Part shown: positions 1-9,049 of the stretch, one piece after another | Layout of the letters: every line of letters begins with the position of its first letter | Numbering within the stretch: the first letter of the stretch is position 1 | Assembly (NCBI GenBank): GCA_950295325.1 | Contig: OX485807.1 | Location: forward strand, 32,892,440-32,956,439 | Direction of reading: 5' to 3' | DNA from: Polytrichum commune | Lineage: Eukaryota; Streptophyta; Polytrichopsida; Polytrichales; Polytrichaceae | Length of the DNA stretch: 64,000 bases | Made by a program: the position numbers and the translations under genes | The notes under the pieces: generated by a model | The model's input: only the letters and a program-made list of their open reading frames with translations | Told to the model about the DNA's origin: nothing | Databases searched by the model: none

Positions 1-657
1 CAGGTGGGGAGGGGGCATAAGTACCTTAAACAACGTGCCGCTACCTAGTAGTGGTACGGCCACTTGAAGCTTTGGAATCTGGTGATGTAAGCTGACTGCT
101 AGTGATGCAACGAAGTGGATTGCACAAAAAGCAGGTTTCTAGACAACGTCATCTCACGCTCACTTACGTTCTACCATTCTCTATTACTAGGTAAGGTCGA
201 TGGCTCTTAAATGGCTCCTTTTTTTGACCACATCTCGGATATTGGACTCGCGATTTCGTGTGAGATGGTTAGCAAATCCAAATCGATGCCGTAGCCACTT
301 TTGTCATAAAATTCGGAGCTCGTATGAATATCTTGTTGATTATCATAGTGAGCATGCATGAGCTCATACCATCTAATGAGCACTTGTCACGAGTCTTTGA
401 GAAACATGTAAGCAATCTTCTTAAGTGGTTATAGATGTGCTCAAAGTAATTTGTATCAAGCAAGTGGTCAACATTGTTCTTTGAACTATCCCAATCAATA
501 AGTCCTCATGTTGATACTCATATTACTATAGAGGATTGTTTGGTTGTGGAGCACATTGAACCAACTTGACATCCAAAAGTCGATTGTTTGGTGTTTGGAT
601 ACCACCCATCAACCTGAAACGGACACAAACTGGTTAAGCTGGTGACACTACTAAATA
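1..657. other. Intergenic, with a partial dispersed repeat
   Basis: No coding region is supported here. Roughly 232-440 matches a dispersed repeat family also seen at 15640-15990, 22850-23150 (opposite strand), 25845-26095 and 53610-53700. The shared core reads like 'gatggttagcaaatc..aaat' followed by 'gtagccac' and a stretch ending 'atcatagtga'. The short ORFs have no recognisable protein signature. Confidence 0.5.
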
Positions 658-1012
658 TGCACCCTAACCTCCGTAATGTCACCCTCTTTAATGTTACTCC
701 CCGTCTTATATCATGAAACCATGGGGAACAAATGTGCTCAATTGAGATCTCCCTCCTTATTGTCATGTTTCCCTCCTATATATCACAAGTCATGACATTA
801 AAATGATCCACCAAAGAATTCAAACCACACGTTTGCACGCATCATGTTATCATTATTATCATTATTGCAATGTTGACTTTGTGCTATTCCATAATATCAC
901 ATCCTACCGTCATTCTTTATTACAAGCATCCATGTTAACATTGCCTACCTCCTTTATATCATGTGCACTTTGGTTGCCACATGCATGATATTAGGGAGGT
1001 TAGAGTGTATTG
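658..1012. mobile_element. MITE of the 'ACACTCTAAACTCCGTAATATC' type, copy 1
   Basis: The left end (about 658-685, 'CACCCTAACCTCCGTAATGT') and the right end (about 987-1012) are inverted copies of each other with a few mismatches. The same ends bound larger, related elements at 2261-2761 and 52073-52551. There is no transposase, so this is a short non-autonomous element. The superfamily is not clear from the ends and I could not fix a target-site duplication. Confidence 0.55.
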
Positions 1013-1254
1013 TTTGAAAGATATACTATTTTGATGAGAGACTCCCATGAATTGGCGTCGTTTGTTGTGGGTCACACCAACTATCAAATATTTGTAATTA
1101 GAGAGTGGGAATTAAATATCGATAAGATATAAGTAATATAGTAAATTATGAATATAATATATAAAATACTCATATAGTGATAATAGTCTCCAATTATGAA
1201 ATTGTTGCAAGGGTCGCTAGAATCTCTACTCTTGAAAATGCAATGACATACTCA

Positions 1255-1493
1255 TACCATGCCCACACTAGGGCCAAATTTTGAACTTGGGCAATAAGAG
1301 GAGTCCCTTGGAACTTAGTGCACCTCCTTCCAAAATTTACAGGTACTTGTAAGGATTTGTTGTCACACTCGTGGTAACCTCACTGAATTTAACATATTGC
1401 AGTTTCACGAATGCATACAAGGCAAGAACTTCTATCAAGATGACAACTCTCCCACTGGTGTGGCCAATCGTTGGTCCTAGTGTGGGCATGGTA
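1255..1493. mobile_element. Short MITE with about 23-bp terminal inverted repeats
   Basis: The sequence 'TACCATGCCCACACTAGG' starts at 1255 and its reverse complement ends at 1493. The arms are about 23 bp with one mismatch and enclose about 240 bp with no ORF. This is the anatomy of a non-autonomous DNA transposon. No other copy was noticed in the window. Confidence 0.6.
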
Positions 1494-1639
1494 TTACTAA
1501 TTTAAATAGTATGAGTTGCAAGTACTAAGTATATTGTGAGATTTTAAAAAGGGTAACTACTTGGGTTTGCTTTTCAAGTGGAGATGCAATAAACATGTAT
1601 TAAAAGATTTAAAGTTGGATCATGCAAGAAAGAAACACT

Positions 1640-2045
1640 AACTGTATTTTGTTGCACTTAGCATGTGAGTGGATGGTGTTTGGAGTCAGACAACCCAAGA
1701 GAGAATGGTGCAAAAGGGCTAGACAACCAATGAAGGAATTACGCACGGGAGTTAAAAAGCTCACGATCAAAGATCTTTGCATTGGAGTTAGACACCTCCC
1801 TTTGGAAGATCTTTGTGTTGGAGTCTGACAACTCCACGTATAAGATATGAATTGAAGTTAGACAACTCCAAGTGAATGGATGTTATTCATTAGAGCTAGA
1901 CAACTCTCAATGAATAAATTTAGTTGAAATTAGATAGTTCCAACTCGAAGAATGAATGATTGGATCAAGTTGGAATTACGTAGTTCTAATTGGAAGAATA
2001 GATGAATGCATCACGTTGGAATTAAACAATTCCAACTAGTGGATT
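1640..2045. repeat. Degenerate minisatellite of GGAGTT-N4-AACTCC units
   Basis: About nine units, each 40-45 bp, repeat variants of 'GGAGTTAGACAACTCC'. That core is itself a small inverted repeat (GGAGTT / AACTCC). Toward 2000-2040 the units drift to 'TTGGAATTA..CAATTCCAA', which keeps the dyad while changing the sequence. The short ORF over 1622-1828 is simply the repeat read in frame. Confidence 0.6.
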
Positions 2046-2260
2046 GTGATTGAGCCAAAAGATAGAAGATTCATAGTAGAATTAAAGATGGAGCTATGAA
2101 TAGAATATTTTTACTATAAGAAAAACAAAAAGTAAACGTAGTTTTTTGGCATAAAATGGAGCTCAGGGAAGGAGAGAAGATCTTTTGTATTCTCCTATGG
2201 TTGGGTGGTTCAAGTTCATAGCAATCACAATATTGTGATTAAGTTGTAAAGTTTTTATAA

Positions 2261-2761
2261 TGTATACTCTAAACTCCGTAATATCACACATGTGACAACC
2301 ACAGTGCATGTGATATTATAGAGTTTTGTAGTGTTAACATGGATGCATGATACTATAGAATTAGTGTAGCATGTGACATTATGGAACAACACAAAGGAGA
2401 TGTGAGGACAATTTGAATTCGTCCTCCCGTCACCTACGCTAGTGTATGTCCACTCCACTTGGCCTTCCCGAGCGATGTGGTGGATGCATGCACCAACATT
2501 CAACAAGTGGCATAAGAAGAAGAAGACGAATAAGAATAAGAGTAAGAAGGTGACACTCCACACGTTGACACATGGCGCAATGCGAGGCTGCGGGTTGACT
2601 TCTTGGGTACTTTGCATTATTGACACATTCCATGATACGAGGGAGAAAAATGTGACTGTAAGGAGTGAGATTTGAAGTACAAACATCCATTCCCTAGGGT
2701 TTCGGGATATTAGAAAGTGTGTGACATCATGAAGGCTGATATTATGGAGTTTAAGATGTAC
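2261..2761. mobile_element. MITE of the 'ACACTCTAAACTCCGTAATATC' type, copy 2 (about 500 bp)
   Basis: The left end 'TACTCTAAACTCCGTAATAT' near 2264 is mirrored by 'GATATTATGGAGTTTA' near 2737. The interior aligns over its whole length with 52073-52551 in the same orientation, with scattered substitutions and small indels. The shared interior includes the 'GGAGATGTGAGGAC' and 'CCCTAGGGTTT' stretches. All overlapping ORFs on both strands fall inside this element and look like shadows. Confidence 0.75.
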
Positions 2762-3444
2762 AAAGTTTGAAAGTTCTCAATATCGGTGTCCCATATGCAT
2801 TCATACTTGTATTATTCTTGTGGTAACAAAAGAACGTGACAAGATAAGTAAAAGGGAACCTTCTCCTAAGTACACCGTTCACACCATTATTGTGGCCCAC
2901 TTTATATATATGATGGTCAATCTTTGTAAAGTCGTCATGGTCCACGTCATTTTCCACCTCCGTTTTCAACTCACCCATAAAGTATGGAGGGTTTCTAGCC
3001 CCACTAGCTTCCGGCCCGGAATAATAGGTCACATGAATACTGTCGTATTATAGCCTTCAAGAGGTCAAAGAAACGTGCCATGTGAAATCGTAGTTGACAA
3101 TCATCACCCACCTTGAAAGCACACTCTATTATAGCCACCTGACAAAAAATCCACTTGGGCCAACCCCGTGTTGGCAACTTTGTCCATGGCAACTACACCT
3201 ATTACCATGGCTTAATTGTTTGGAGTTACATGTTGTCATAACTTTTTTTTTACCGACAACAACCCTTACTTTTTTTTGCCAAGAATATCATGTTATGTCC
3301 CTTGACACGAATACTATCTATCCAATGGTAGCTAGGTATAAAGAAGATGATATCATCGGTCAAAAGTTATAGCAACATGTTATTTCAAATGGTATACCAA
3401 AGTATATGAGGTGAAAAATGTGTATTTGTGATTTTATTGACTTT
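2762..3444. other. Intergenic, nothing recognised
   Basis: AT-rich sequence with short ORFs on both strands that overlap one another and have no family features. No repeat, RNA gene or transposon end was recognised. Confidence 0.4.
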
Positions 3445-4040
3445 GTCTGTAGGACAGAGACTACGGTATGCATCAACTTCTTCGTTTCAAGAGAAAATTT
3501 CCTAACCACTTTGTGTTCACACTTGGACGTTACTTGCTCTTGTTATTTTTTGTCCACTTTATTTAATGTGGATGTTAACTATAGTTTATATATATAAGTG
3601 CTCCCTAAAATGCATTGAAAGAAATCTAGTTAACTATAGTTATTTTGGCAGTTCTTGATTATTTATTGGCCTCTGTCTGTAGGATAGAGACTATGCATCC
3701 ACTTCTATGTTTCAAGAGCAAATTTCCTAACCATTTTGCGTTCATACTTGTGTTACTTGTTCCTGCTATTTTTGGTCTAGTTTATTGGCTTTGTTTGTAG
3801 GTCAGAGACTATGCATCGATTTCTATGTTTCAAGTGTAAATTTCCTCACCACTTTGCATTCACACTTGGACAATACTTGTTCCTAATATTTTTGGTCCAG
3901 TTTATTGGCTATATATGTCTATAGGATAGAGACTATGCATCGACTTCTATGTTTCGAGAGCAAATCCCCTAACCACTTTGCGTTCACCCTTTGACATTAC
4001 TTGTTCTTGCTATTTTTGGTCCAATTCATTTAACGTGGAT
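3445..4040. repeat. Tandem repeat, four degenerate copies of about 120-150 bp
   Basis: The units begin near 3445, 3673, 3790 and 3918. Each has 'GTAGGAYAGAGACTATGCAT' or a close variant, then 'cttctatgtttcaagagcaaatttcctaaccactttg' in variants, then 'ttacttgttcctgctatttttggtcca'. The spacing after the first copy is larger because of a 'gttaactatag' stretch. No coding capacity. Confidence 0.7.
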
Positions 4041-4194
4041 GTTGAAAGCTTGCATGCCTACTAATTCAACTATGAGTTAACTAGTTGCCTTTCGTAACTA
4101 TAGTTCTTCGCAATTTGACTTGCCAAAAAATGTAGTTAACTATAGTTGTTCCCTAAAATGTATTGAAAAAAACTAATTGACTATAGTTGGTTAT

Positions 4195-4475
4195 AAGTTT
4201 AGTAAATAGCCATGGACCAACATGAGCAAAGTGTACATCTACGATTGTAGACTTTCATAAGAAAGGACAGAGCCTCACGGTTCTACTGTTTTTTATTTTT
4301 ATAAATTTTGGGTGATAAATGAGTAGCTTCAATCCTTGACCCGTATTTGAGAAGAAGGTGCACAAAATCCAATAAAGGTTTGGTATAATGAATAGCCATG
4401 GATTGGCATGAGCAAAGTAATCAGCTACAATTGTAGTCTTTCATAGCAAATGACAGAGCCTCACGGTTCTGCCGT
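4195..4475. repeat. Direct duplication, about 100-bp units
   Basis: The first copy runs about 4200-4300 and the second about 4385-4480. Both share 'AATAGCCATGGA', 'CATGAGCAAAGT' and the highly conserved 'GACAGAGCCTCACGGTTCT'. The function is unknown. The perfect 19-base tail against more divergent flanks may reflect recent exchange. Confidence 0.6.
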
Positions 4476-4949
4476 TTTCTTGTTATTTGACCATTGCCTC
4501 TCCAAAAGTTGGTAGTTGAAAAGTTGGTAGTTGAACTCTCCAATTGTCAACTTTTGGAGTAGGTAGCGACTACCAACAAAATGGTGGATGACAAACTTCA
4601 CTGTTTATATGTTCTATTATTGTGGTCTCAAATGCTTGTTTGCTTTTTTCTTTTCTTTTTTTCTTTTTTTGTTTCTTGGGGGGTTTGGGTATTTTGGAGG
4701 TAGTTGTGAATTTGCCTTCTTTTGAATTACATTGCATGTACAGTGCATTCACACGATGTATACACCACTTTTAATGCATGTATAGTACACGTATATTATG
4801 TCACACTACATTTATATTTATATTTACATTTATATTGTATTTATAGTGCATGTACTAAGTAAATTTGGAAATATGCTTGAAATTGAACATTTTGGACCTA
4901 ATGTTATTCATTTCTATCAATAAATCCAATGAGAGAAATGGCATAAGTG

Positions 4950-5440
4950 AATCTAAGATGCAAACTACATATTTTAGTTGTAAACATGTTTTTCTTTATA
5001 AGTAAACTATCTTATTTTTGAAAAATATGCATTTAGAGTCAGTGGTTCAACAACATAATTTGCTTCTCAAAGTATGTATAATTAGGGGTTGTCCCCCCCT
5101 AATAACATGTTGTGTTATGTACATGTATCAACAACACAAATAGTTTCATATGCATTATCATTTGTGGATATTGTCTTTTTGTTCTCACACACACCCCCCT
5201 TAAATAACATGTTTTTCATCTAAGATGTAGACTACATATTTTAGTTGTAAGCATGTTTCCTTTATAAGTAAACTCTCTAATATGTGAAAAATATACATTC
5301 AAAGTCAGTGGTTCAATTGAATAATTTTAGGGGTCCCCATCCCCCCCCTTAAATAACAAGTTTTGTAATGTACATGTATCGATAGTTTCATAAGCATTAT
5401 TATTTGTGGATATTGTTTTTTTGTTCACACACACACAAAC
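4950..5440. repeat. Direct tandem duplication of about 265 bp
   Basis: The segment from about 4954 to 5215 repeats from 5218 to 5440. Both copies contain 'CTACATATTTTAGTTGTAA', 'AGTCAGTGGTTCAA', a C-run followed by 'TAATAACA' or 'TAAATAACA', 'GTACATGTATC', and 'TTTGTGGATATTGT' followed by a CA-rich tract. No ORF is preserved between the copies. Confidence 0.7.
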
Positions 5441-6030
5441 ACACATATTAAAATTCCTGGTTAGTTTATCTTAGCATACACAAGATAAGTCAAGGTTCAT
5501 CATCGATCCACAACAATGAACGTTAGACTAATTATCATGGGCCAATTCCAATAAATTTCGGTCACCGTTTCTATACATGATTGTATTATGTTTTTGAACC
5601 TCTGGACTAGGTTGTACACTTAAAAGGGGGGTGGGGGGTCAATGTAGCATGTGTAGTACTATGTGGGCGTACAAAAGGGGTAATTAATTAAATTTAGGTT
5701 ACAAAGTATACAAATGGGAGGAGTGTTGTTCCACCTAGTTTTGTGCAAATAAGTTCCCTCTTGATTGTTTATAATCAACACATTTTGTGGATTTATGCCA
5801 TGCCAAGTTGTTAAATCTAGACCTTAACTACATGTTAGTCAATGACTTTTCTTATTTGGGCACCTATATTTGATTGATGTGGTATAAGGTGAGGACCAAA
5901 GAAGAAACGCCATAAACACATACATTTGAAAGAGAACATGCTACATCTTCAATTTATATGAACTACTCCACACTCAATTGTTACACAATTGGGAGGAATT
6001 GTGTATATTAGGGCGGCTTTATATTAGGGG
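5441..6030. other. Intergenic, nothing recognised
   Basis: No gene, RNA or transposon end was recognised. A G-run lies at about 5623-5638. Confidence 0.4.
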
Positions 6031-6034
6031 CCAT

Positions 6035-6228
6035 TTGGCGGCGCGGCCGGCCCATATATGGCTCTTGGCTCATGTGTGAAGTGGCCCTCATTGTTGAGCA
6101 CATTATGAATGAAAAAGTAAATTCGTACAGACCATGCCAATTAAACAACCCGGTAGGGCATTTGGATGAGAGTCAAAGGCCCTCACAATTGCATGGTCAT
6201 GACACTTGGGTCGTATGTGAAGTGGCCA
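6035..6228. mobile_element. Two partial ends of the GGGCCACTTCACAC MITE family
   Basis: The stretches 6058-6090 and about 6175-6228 both end in 'CATGTGTGAAGTGGCCC' or a close variant, preceded by 'CTCTTGGCT' or 'GACACTTGGGT'. These are right-end fragments of the family that is complete at 6329-6973. They look like truncated or nested insertions. Confidence 0.5.
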
Positions 6229-6328
6229 TCACCTTATTAATGATTAAACTTGGCCTTGAATGATGCCATGATCTCATTATTATTCCTTCCTCATCAAAGT
6301 GATGACTACCTATTTACTAGGTACCTAA

Positions 6329-6973
6329 GGGCCACTTCACACACAAGGCTGAAGGCCCTTGACCATGGCAATGTAAGAGCTCTCATTGGTTGAAAAGGCG
6401 GAGACCGTCCAAGTTCACTTCACACTAGGAGGTGAAGGCCTAAAGGCCCAAAGAAAAGTTCGTGGATGAAACGTCTACATGGAGTCCTACATGGCTGGTT
6501 GTGGATAAGGGTGCATGGTCTACCAGAATTTGCATCAGACCCACCTCCAAGAGGTGGGCTTGACGCAAATTCCGGGAGACCATGACTTTTTTTTAATATT
6601 TTTTTCAAGCATGACATATTTCAGGACAGATTGCATGGTAAATTCCGGGACAAATTCCGAGACAGACAAACACCACCAAGTAATTATCTTAAATTGATAA
6701 ACTTGGAGACATACTATATTAAACCAAATCCTCCCCTCTTTTTCCGCCAACAAAATATGCAATGGTCCCGCAACATGGTTCATTCTCACTTCACACTCTG
6801 CTTGAGGGCCCAAGACTACATAAAAGGGCTTTCATTCTCACTTCACACTCTGCTTGAGGGCCCAAGACTACATAAAAGGGCTTTCCCAACACCCATGGTA
6901 CGGCTTTTGGATGAGAGTCAAGGGTCCTCACCATTACAAGGTCACGGCTCTTGGCTCATGTGTGAAGTGGCCC
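6329..6973. mobile_element. Complete GGGCCACTTCACAC MITE (645 bp) with a direct flanking duplication
   Basis: The element starts GGGCCACTTCACACACAAGG at 6329 and ends GCTCATGTGTGAAGTGGCCC at 6973. A perfect direct TACCTAA abuts it on each side (6322-6328 and 6974-6980), as expected of a target-site duplication. Inside, a 52-54-bp segment containing 'CATTCTCACTTCACACTCTG' is tandemly duplicated at about 6779-6884. The small inverted pair around 'AGACCCACCTCCAAGAGGTGG' near 6537 is shared with the 42.5-kb and 63.4-kb copies. There is no transposase. Other copies have TAA or TTA next to the GGG, which would suit PIF/Harbinger, so the superfamily is left open. Confidence 0.8.
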
Positions 6974-7249
6974 TACCTAAATTAAACTTAAGTTAAGCTT
7001 ACCTTCCAAATTAAATTGGCCCAACGGAGCCTATGCACTAGACATGTGGCCGAGGATGATGCATAGTCACAATGAGTCTCCCCTGGTGTCTGGGGAACGA
7101 CAGGCATGAAAAGCACATGCCTATTTGGTCATTGGTGGGCCTAGCTTGTAGAATGGGGTGGGCCCCATATAGGGCAGGTAGGGACAGAGGTAGGAGGACG
7201 ATTCATGGTTTGGGGGGGATGTTTGCCGCATTATTGGTCGTTATCCTAA

Positions 7250-7512
7250 AGTTTCCAAAACTAACCAATTACATGTTGACACCAGTGATCGGGGAGAACC
7301 GGCAGTTAGTTACAAATGAACCGGTTGAGTTTGAGGAATAACCGGTTGAAGTTCAAGACTGCAGGAAAATTACCCATAAGTTTAGAGGAGTTTATAGAAC
7401 ATACCCCAGTTTAGTAAAGGAAAACCGGAGGATGTCAACATGTAACCGGCTGGACTTGCAAACACTAGGATCTCAACTGACTATGCCCAAAAATCTCCCC
7501 GATCACTGGTTG
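7250..7512. repeat. Imperfect palindrome with CCGGT motifs
   Basis: 'ACCAGTGATCGGGGAGA' at 7281-7297 is exactly inverted at 7494-7510, and 'ACATGTTGAC' near 7271 is inverted near 7434. The arms enclose several 'AACCGGTTGA' motifs. One further arm ('TACAAATGAACCGGTTGAGT', about 7310) is inverted again at about 7898-7928, beyond the next MITE. This looks like a fold-back element split by that insertion. The ORF at 7072-7341 shows no family features. Confidence 0.55.
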
Positions 7513-7536
7513 ACACCTTTCGGGTTTTCTTTATTA

Positions 7537-7826
7537 GGGCCATTTCACACATGAGCCAAGGGCCACGACCATTGGCCTTTGAGGGCCCTTGATTCTCTAA
7601 CTAAGCAAATTCTTACAAATGGTTAAGCCTTATTTAGAAATTTCCATGTAGAAATCCACGTAAACTTTTTTCATCAATCCATTATAATTTCTTTGGGTCG
7701 TTAGGCCTTTCACCTTCTAGTGTGAAGTGAACTTGGATGGTCTCGATCGGCCTTTTCGACCAATGAGATATATATCTTAGATGCAATATATGGTTAGGAC
7801 CTTTAGTCTCATGTGTGAAGTGGCCC
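7537..7826. mobile_element. GGGCCACTTCACAC MITE, 290-bp internally shortened copy
   Basis: The left end GGGCCATTTCACACATGAGC at 7537 and the right end CTCATGTGTGAAGTGGCCC at 7826 form terminal inverted repeats. Internal 'TAGTGTGAAGTGAACTTGGA' and 'TTTTCGACCAATGAGA' are shared with 6329-6973 and 42538-42797. The left flank is TTA and the right flank TTG, so no exact duplication survives. Confidence 0.7.
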
Positions 7827-7927
7827 TTGGATCGAGGAATAGTTGGTGAAACTCTAAATGGGTCGGTAATTTTTCCGATGTCTTGAACATGAACCAACAA
7901 TTCTCAAACTCAACCGGTGCATTTGTA

Positions 7928-8253
7928 GCTACACTAAATAGGATATTTAGTGTGTGATACACTAAATACGAACACATACACTAAATATCAATAACCCTAT
8001 GAAAGTAAGTAACCTTAAAATGTAAACTCAAACACTAAATATCAACTATGGTAATATGTGGAAGTTACATGTTTGCATTTAGTGTTGATAAGGGTATAAA
8101 AAAAAGGATATAATAAGGGAGATGGCAATAGGGAAGGTAGTGGCATATTTATGTCAACACTAATTATCAAGAAATTGAAAATTAGTGTTGAGCAGGGTAG
8201 GATGGTAACAACACTAAATATAATCAAACGCTAAATATTTTATTTAGTGTAGC
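7928..8253. mobile_element. Fold-back MITE with ACACTAAATA ends, upstream of AOS
   Basis: Both ends carry GCTACACTAAATA facing outward (7928 and, inverted, 8253). Each end is also a local palindrome: ACACTAAATA followed closely by TATTTAGTGT. At least six further copies of CACTAAATA or its complement lie inside. A related small palindrome occurs at 35663-35735. The element lies about 800 bp upstream of the AOS start codon, so it may contribute to the promoter, which is inference only. Confidence 0.6.
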
Positions 8254-9049
8254 GGTCAGTCTCCGCGTTCATAGGTGGTCCCAGCAAGTAGGGATTTGGG
8301 GGGAGAGGGGGGGGGGGGGGGCAGGGCAGCCTCCTCCTTTGACTTCGGGCGCCTCGGATCTCATCGTCTCACTCCTCCGACAATTCTAACTCACTGTTAC
8401 TTCAGTACAATTCAAAGGTCCACTTTCTAATTGCTGCTGCTGCTTCAATCAGCTTTGTTGGAGGCATTCATCGTCATCTCGATGGGTACATATTCTAGCG
8501 ATCTTCCAACTGTGAGGTTATGAGCTGGGGAAGGACTCAGCAGTCAGCGGCGTCGAGATTATCAGATCCTCAAAGAAGGCTAAGATATTAGGTAGGTTGA
8601 GAAATCCAGGAGGTTTGGACCTGAGGGAATACCGTCAAACAGTGTTGAGGATATTCGGGAGCTGCGCCTGCGCACTGTTGGAGTATGTACTACGAACAAT
8701 CATAGAGGCAGAAGGTACGTTGGTTTAGTAATATGTTAAGAGAGGTTGCACAGGGGGACCTCGTGGTGGTGGAGGGGAGGGAATATTGCATCCGAGGAGG
8801 GGGGTTAGGTTCATTGATTGTGCGGCAAGGACATCGTGAAGAAGAGGACGAAATCCATTAAGTTGACCTGGGGAGGGGTGGTGGTCCACTTCAAGAGAGG
8901 CGAGGAAGATCGATCTTGTGTGCGGGATTGCATCTGGAAGTGGAATTCGTGACCGGGTTGATTGCTTTTACTTGTGGCGGTGGTGGTGCTGAGTGGTGTG
9001 TGGACAGAGTTTTTGTTGGACAGGATTTTGTTTGAGGAGTCGGAGAATA
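8254..9049 (+). promoter_or_regulatory. 5' flank and leader of the AOS gene
   Basis: Composition changes sharply here from AT-rich repeats to GC-richer sequence that continues into the AOS coding region. A long G-run (about 8299-8321, within 8291-8325) followed by GCAGGGCAG could form a G-quadruplex on the sense strand. A reading frame open from a GTG at 8993 runs into AOS, but the first ATG in that frame is at 9050. I could not place a TATA box or transcription start with confidence. Confidence 0.4.

Noticed and set aside
2255-2690. Overlapping ORFs of 143, 83 and 77 codons
   Set aside because: All lie inside a MITE copy and their reading frames are not preserved in the related copy at 52073-52551.
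8993-9049. Extended AOS start at 8993
   Set aside because: The first codon there is GTG, not ATG. ATG 9050 begins a typical transit peptide (MAISMQCGAIPS).
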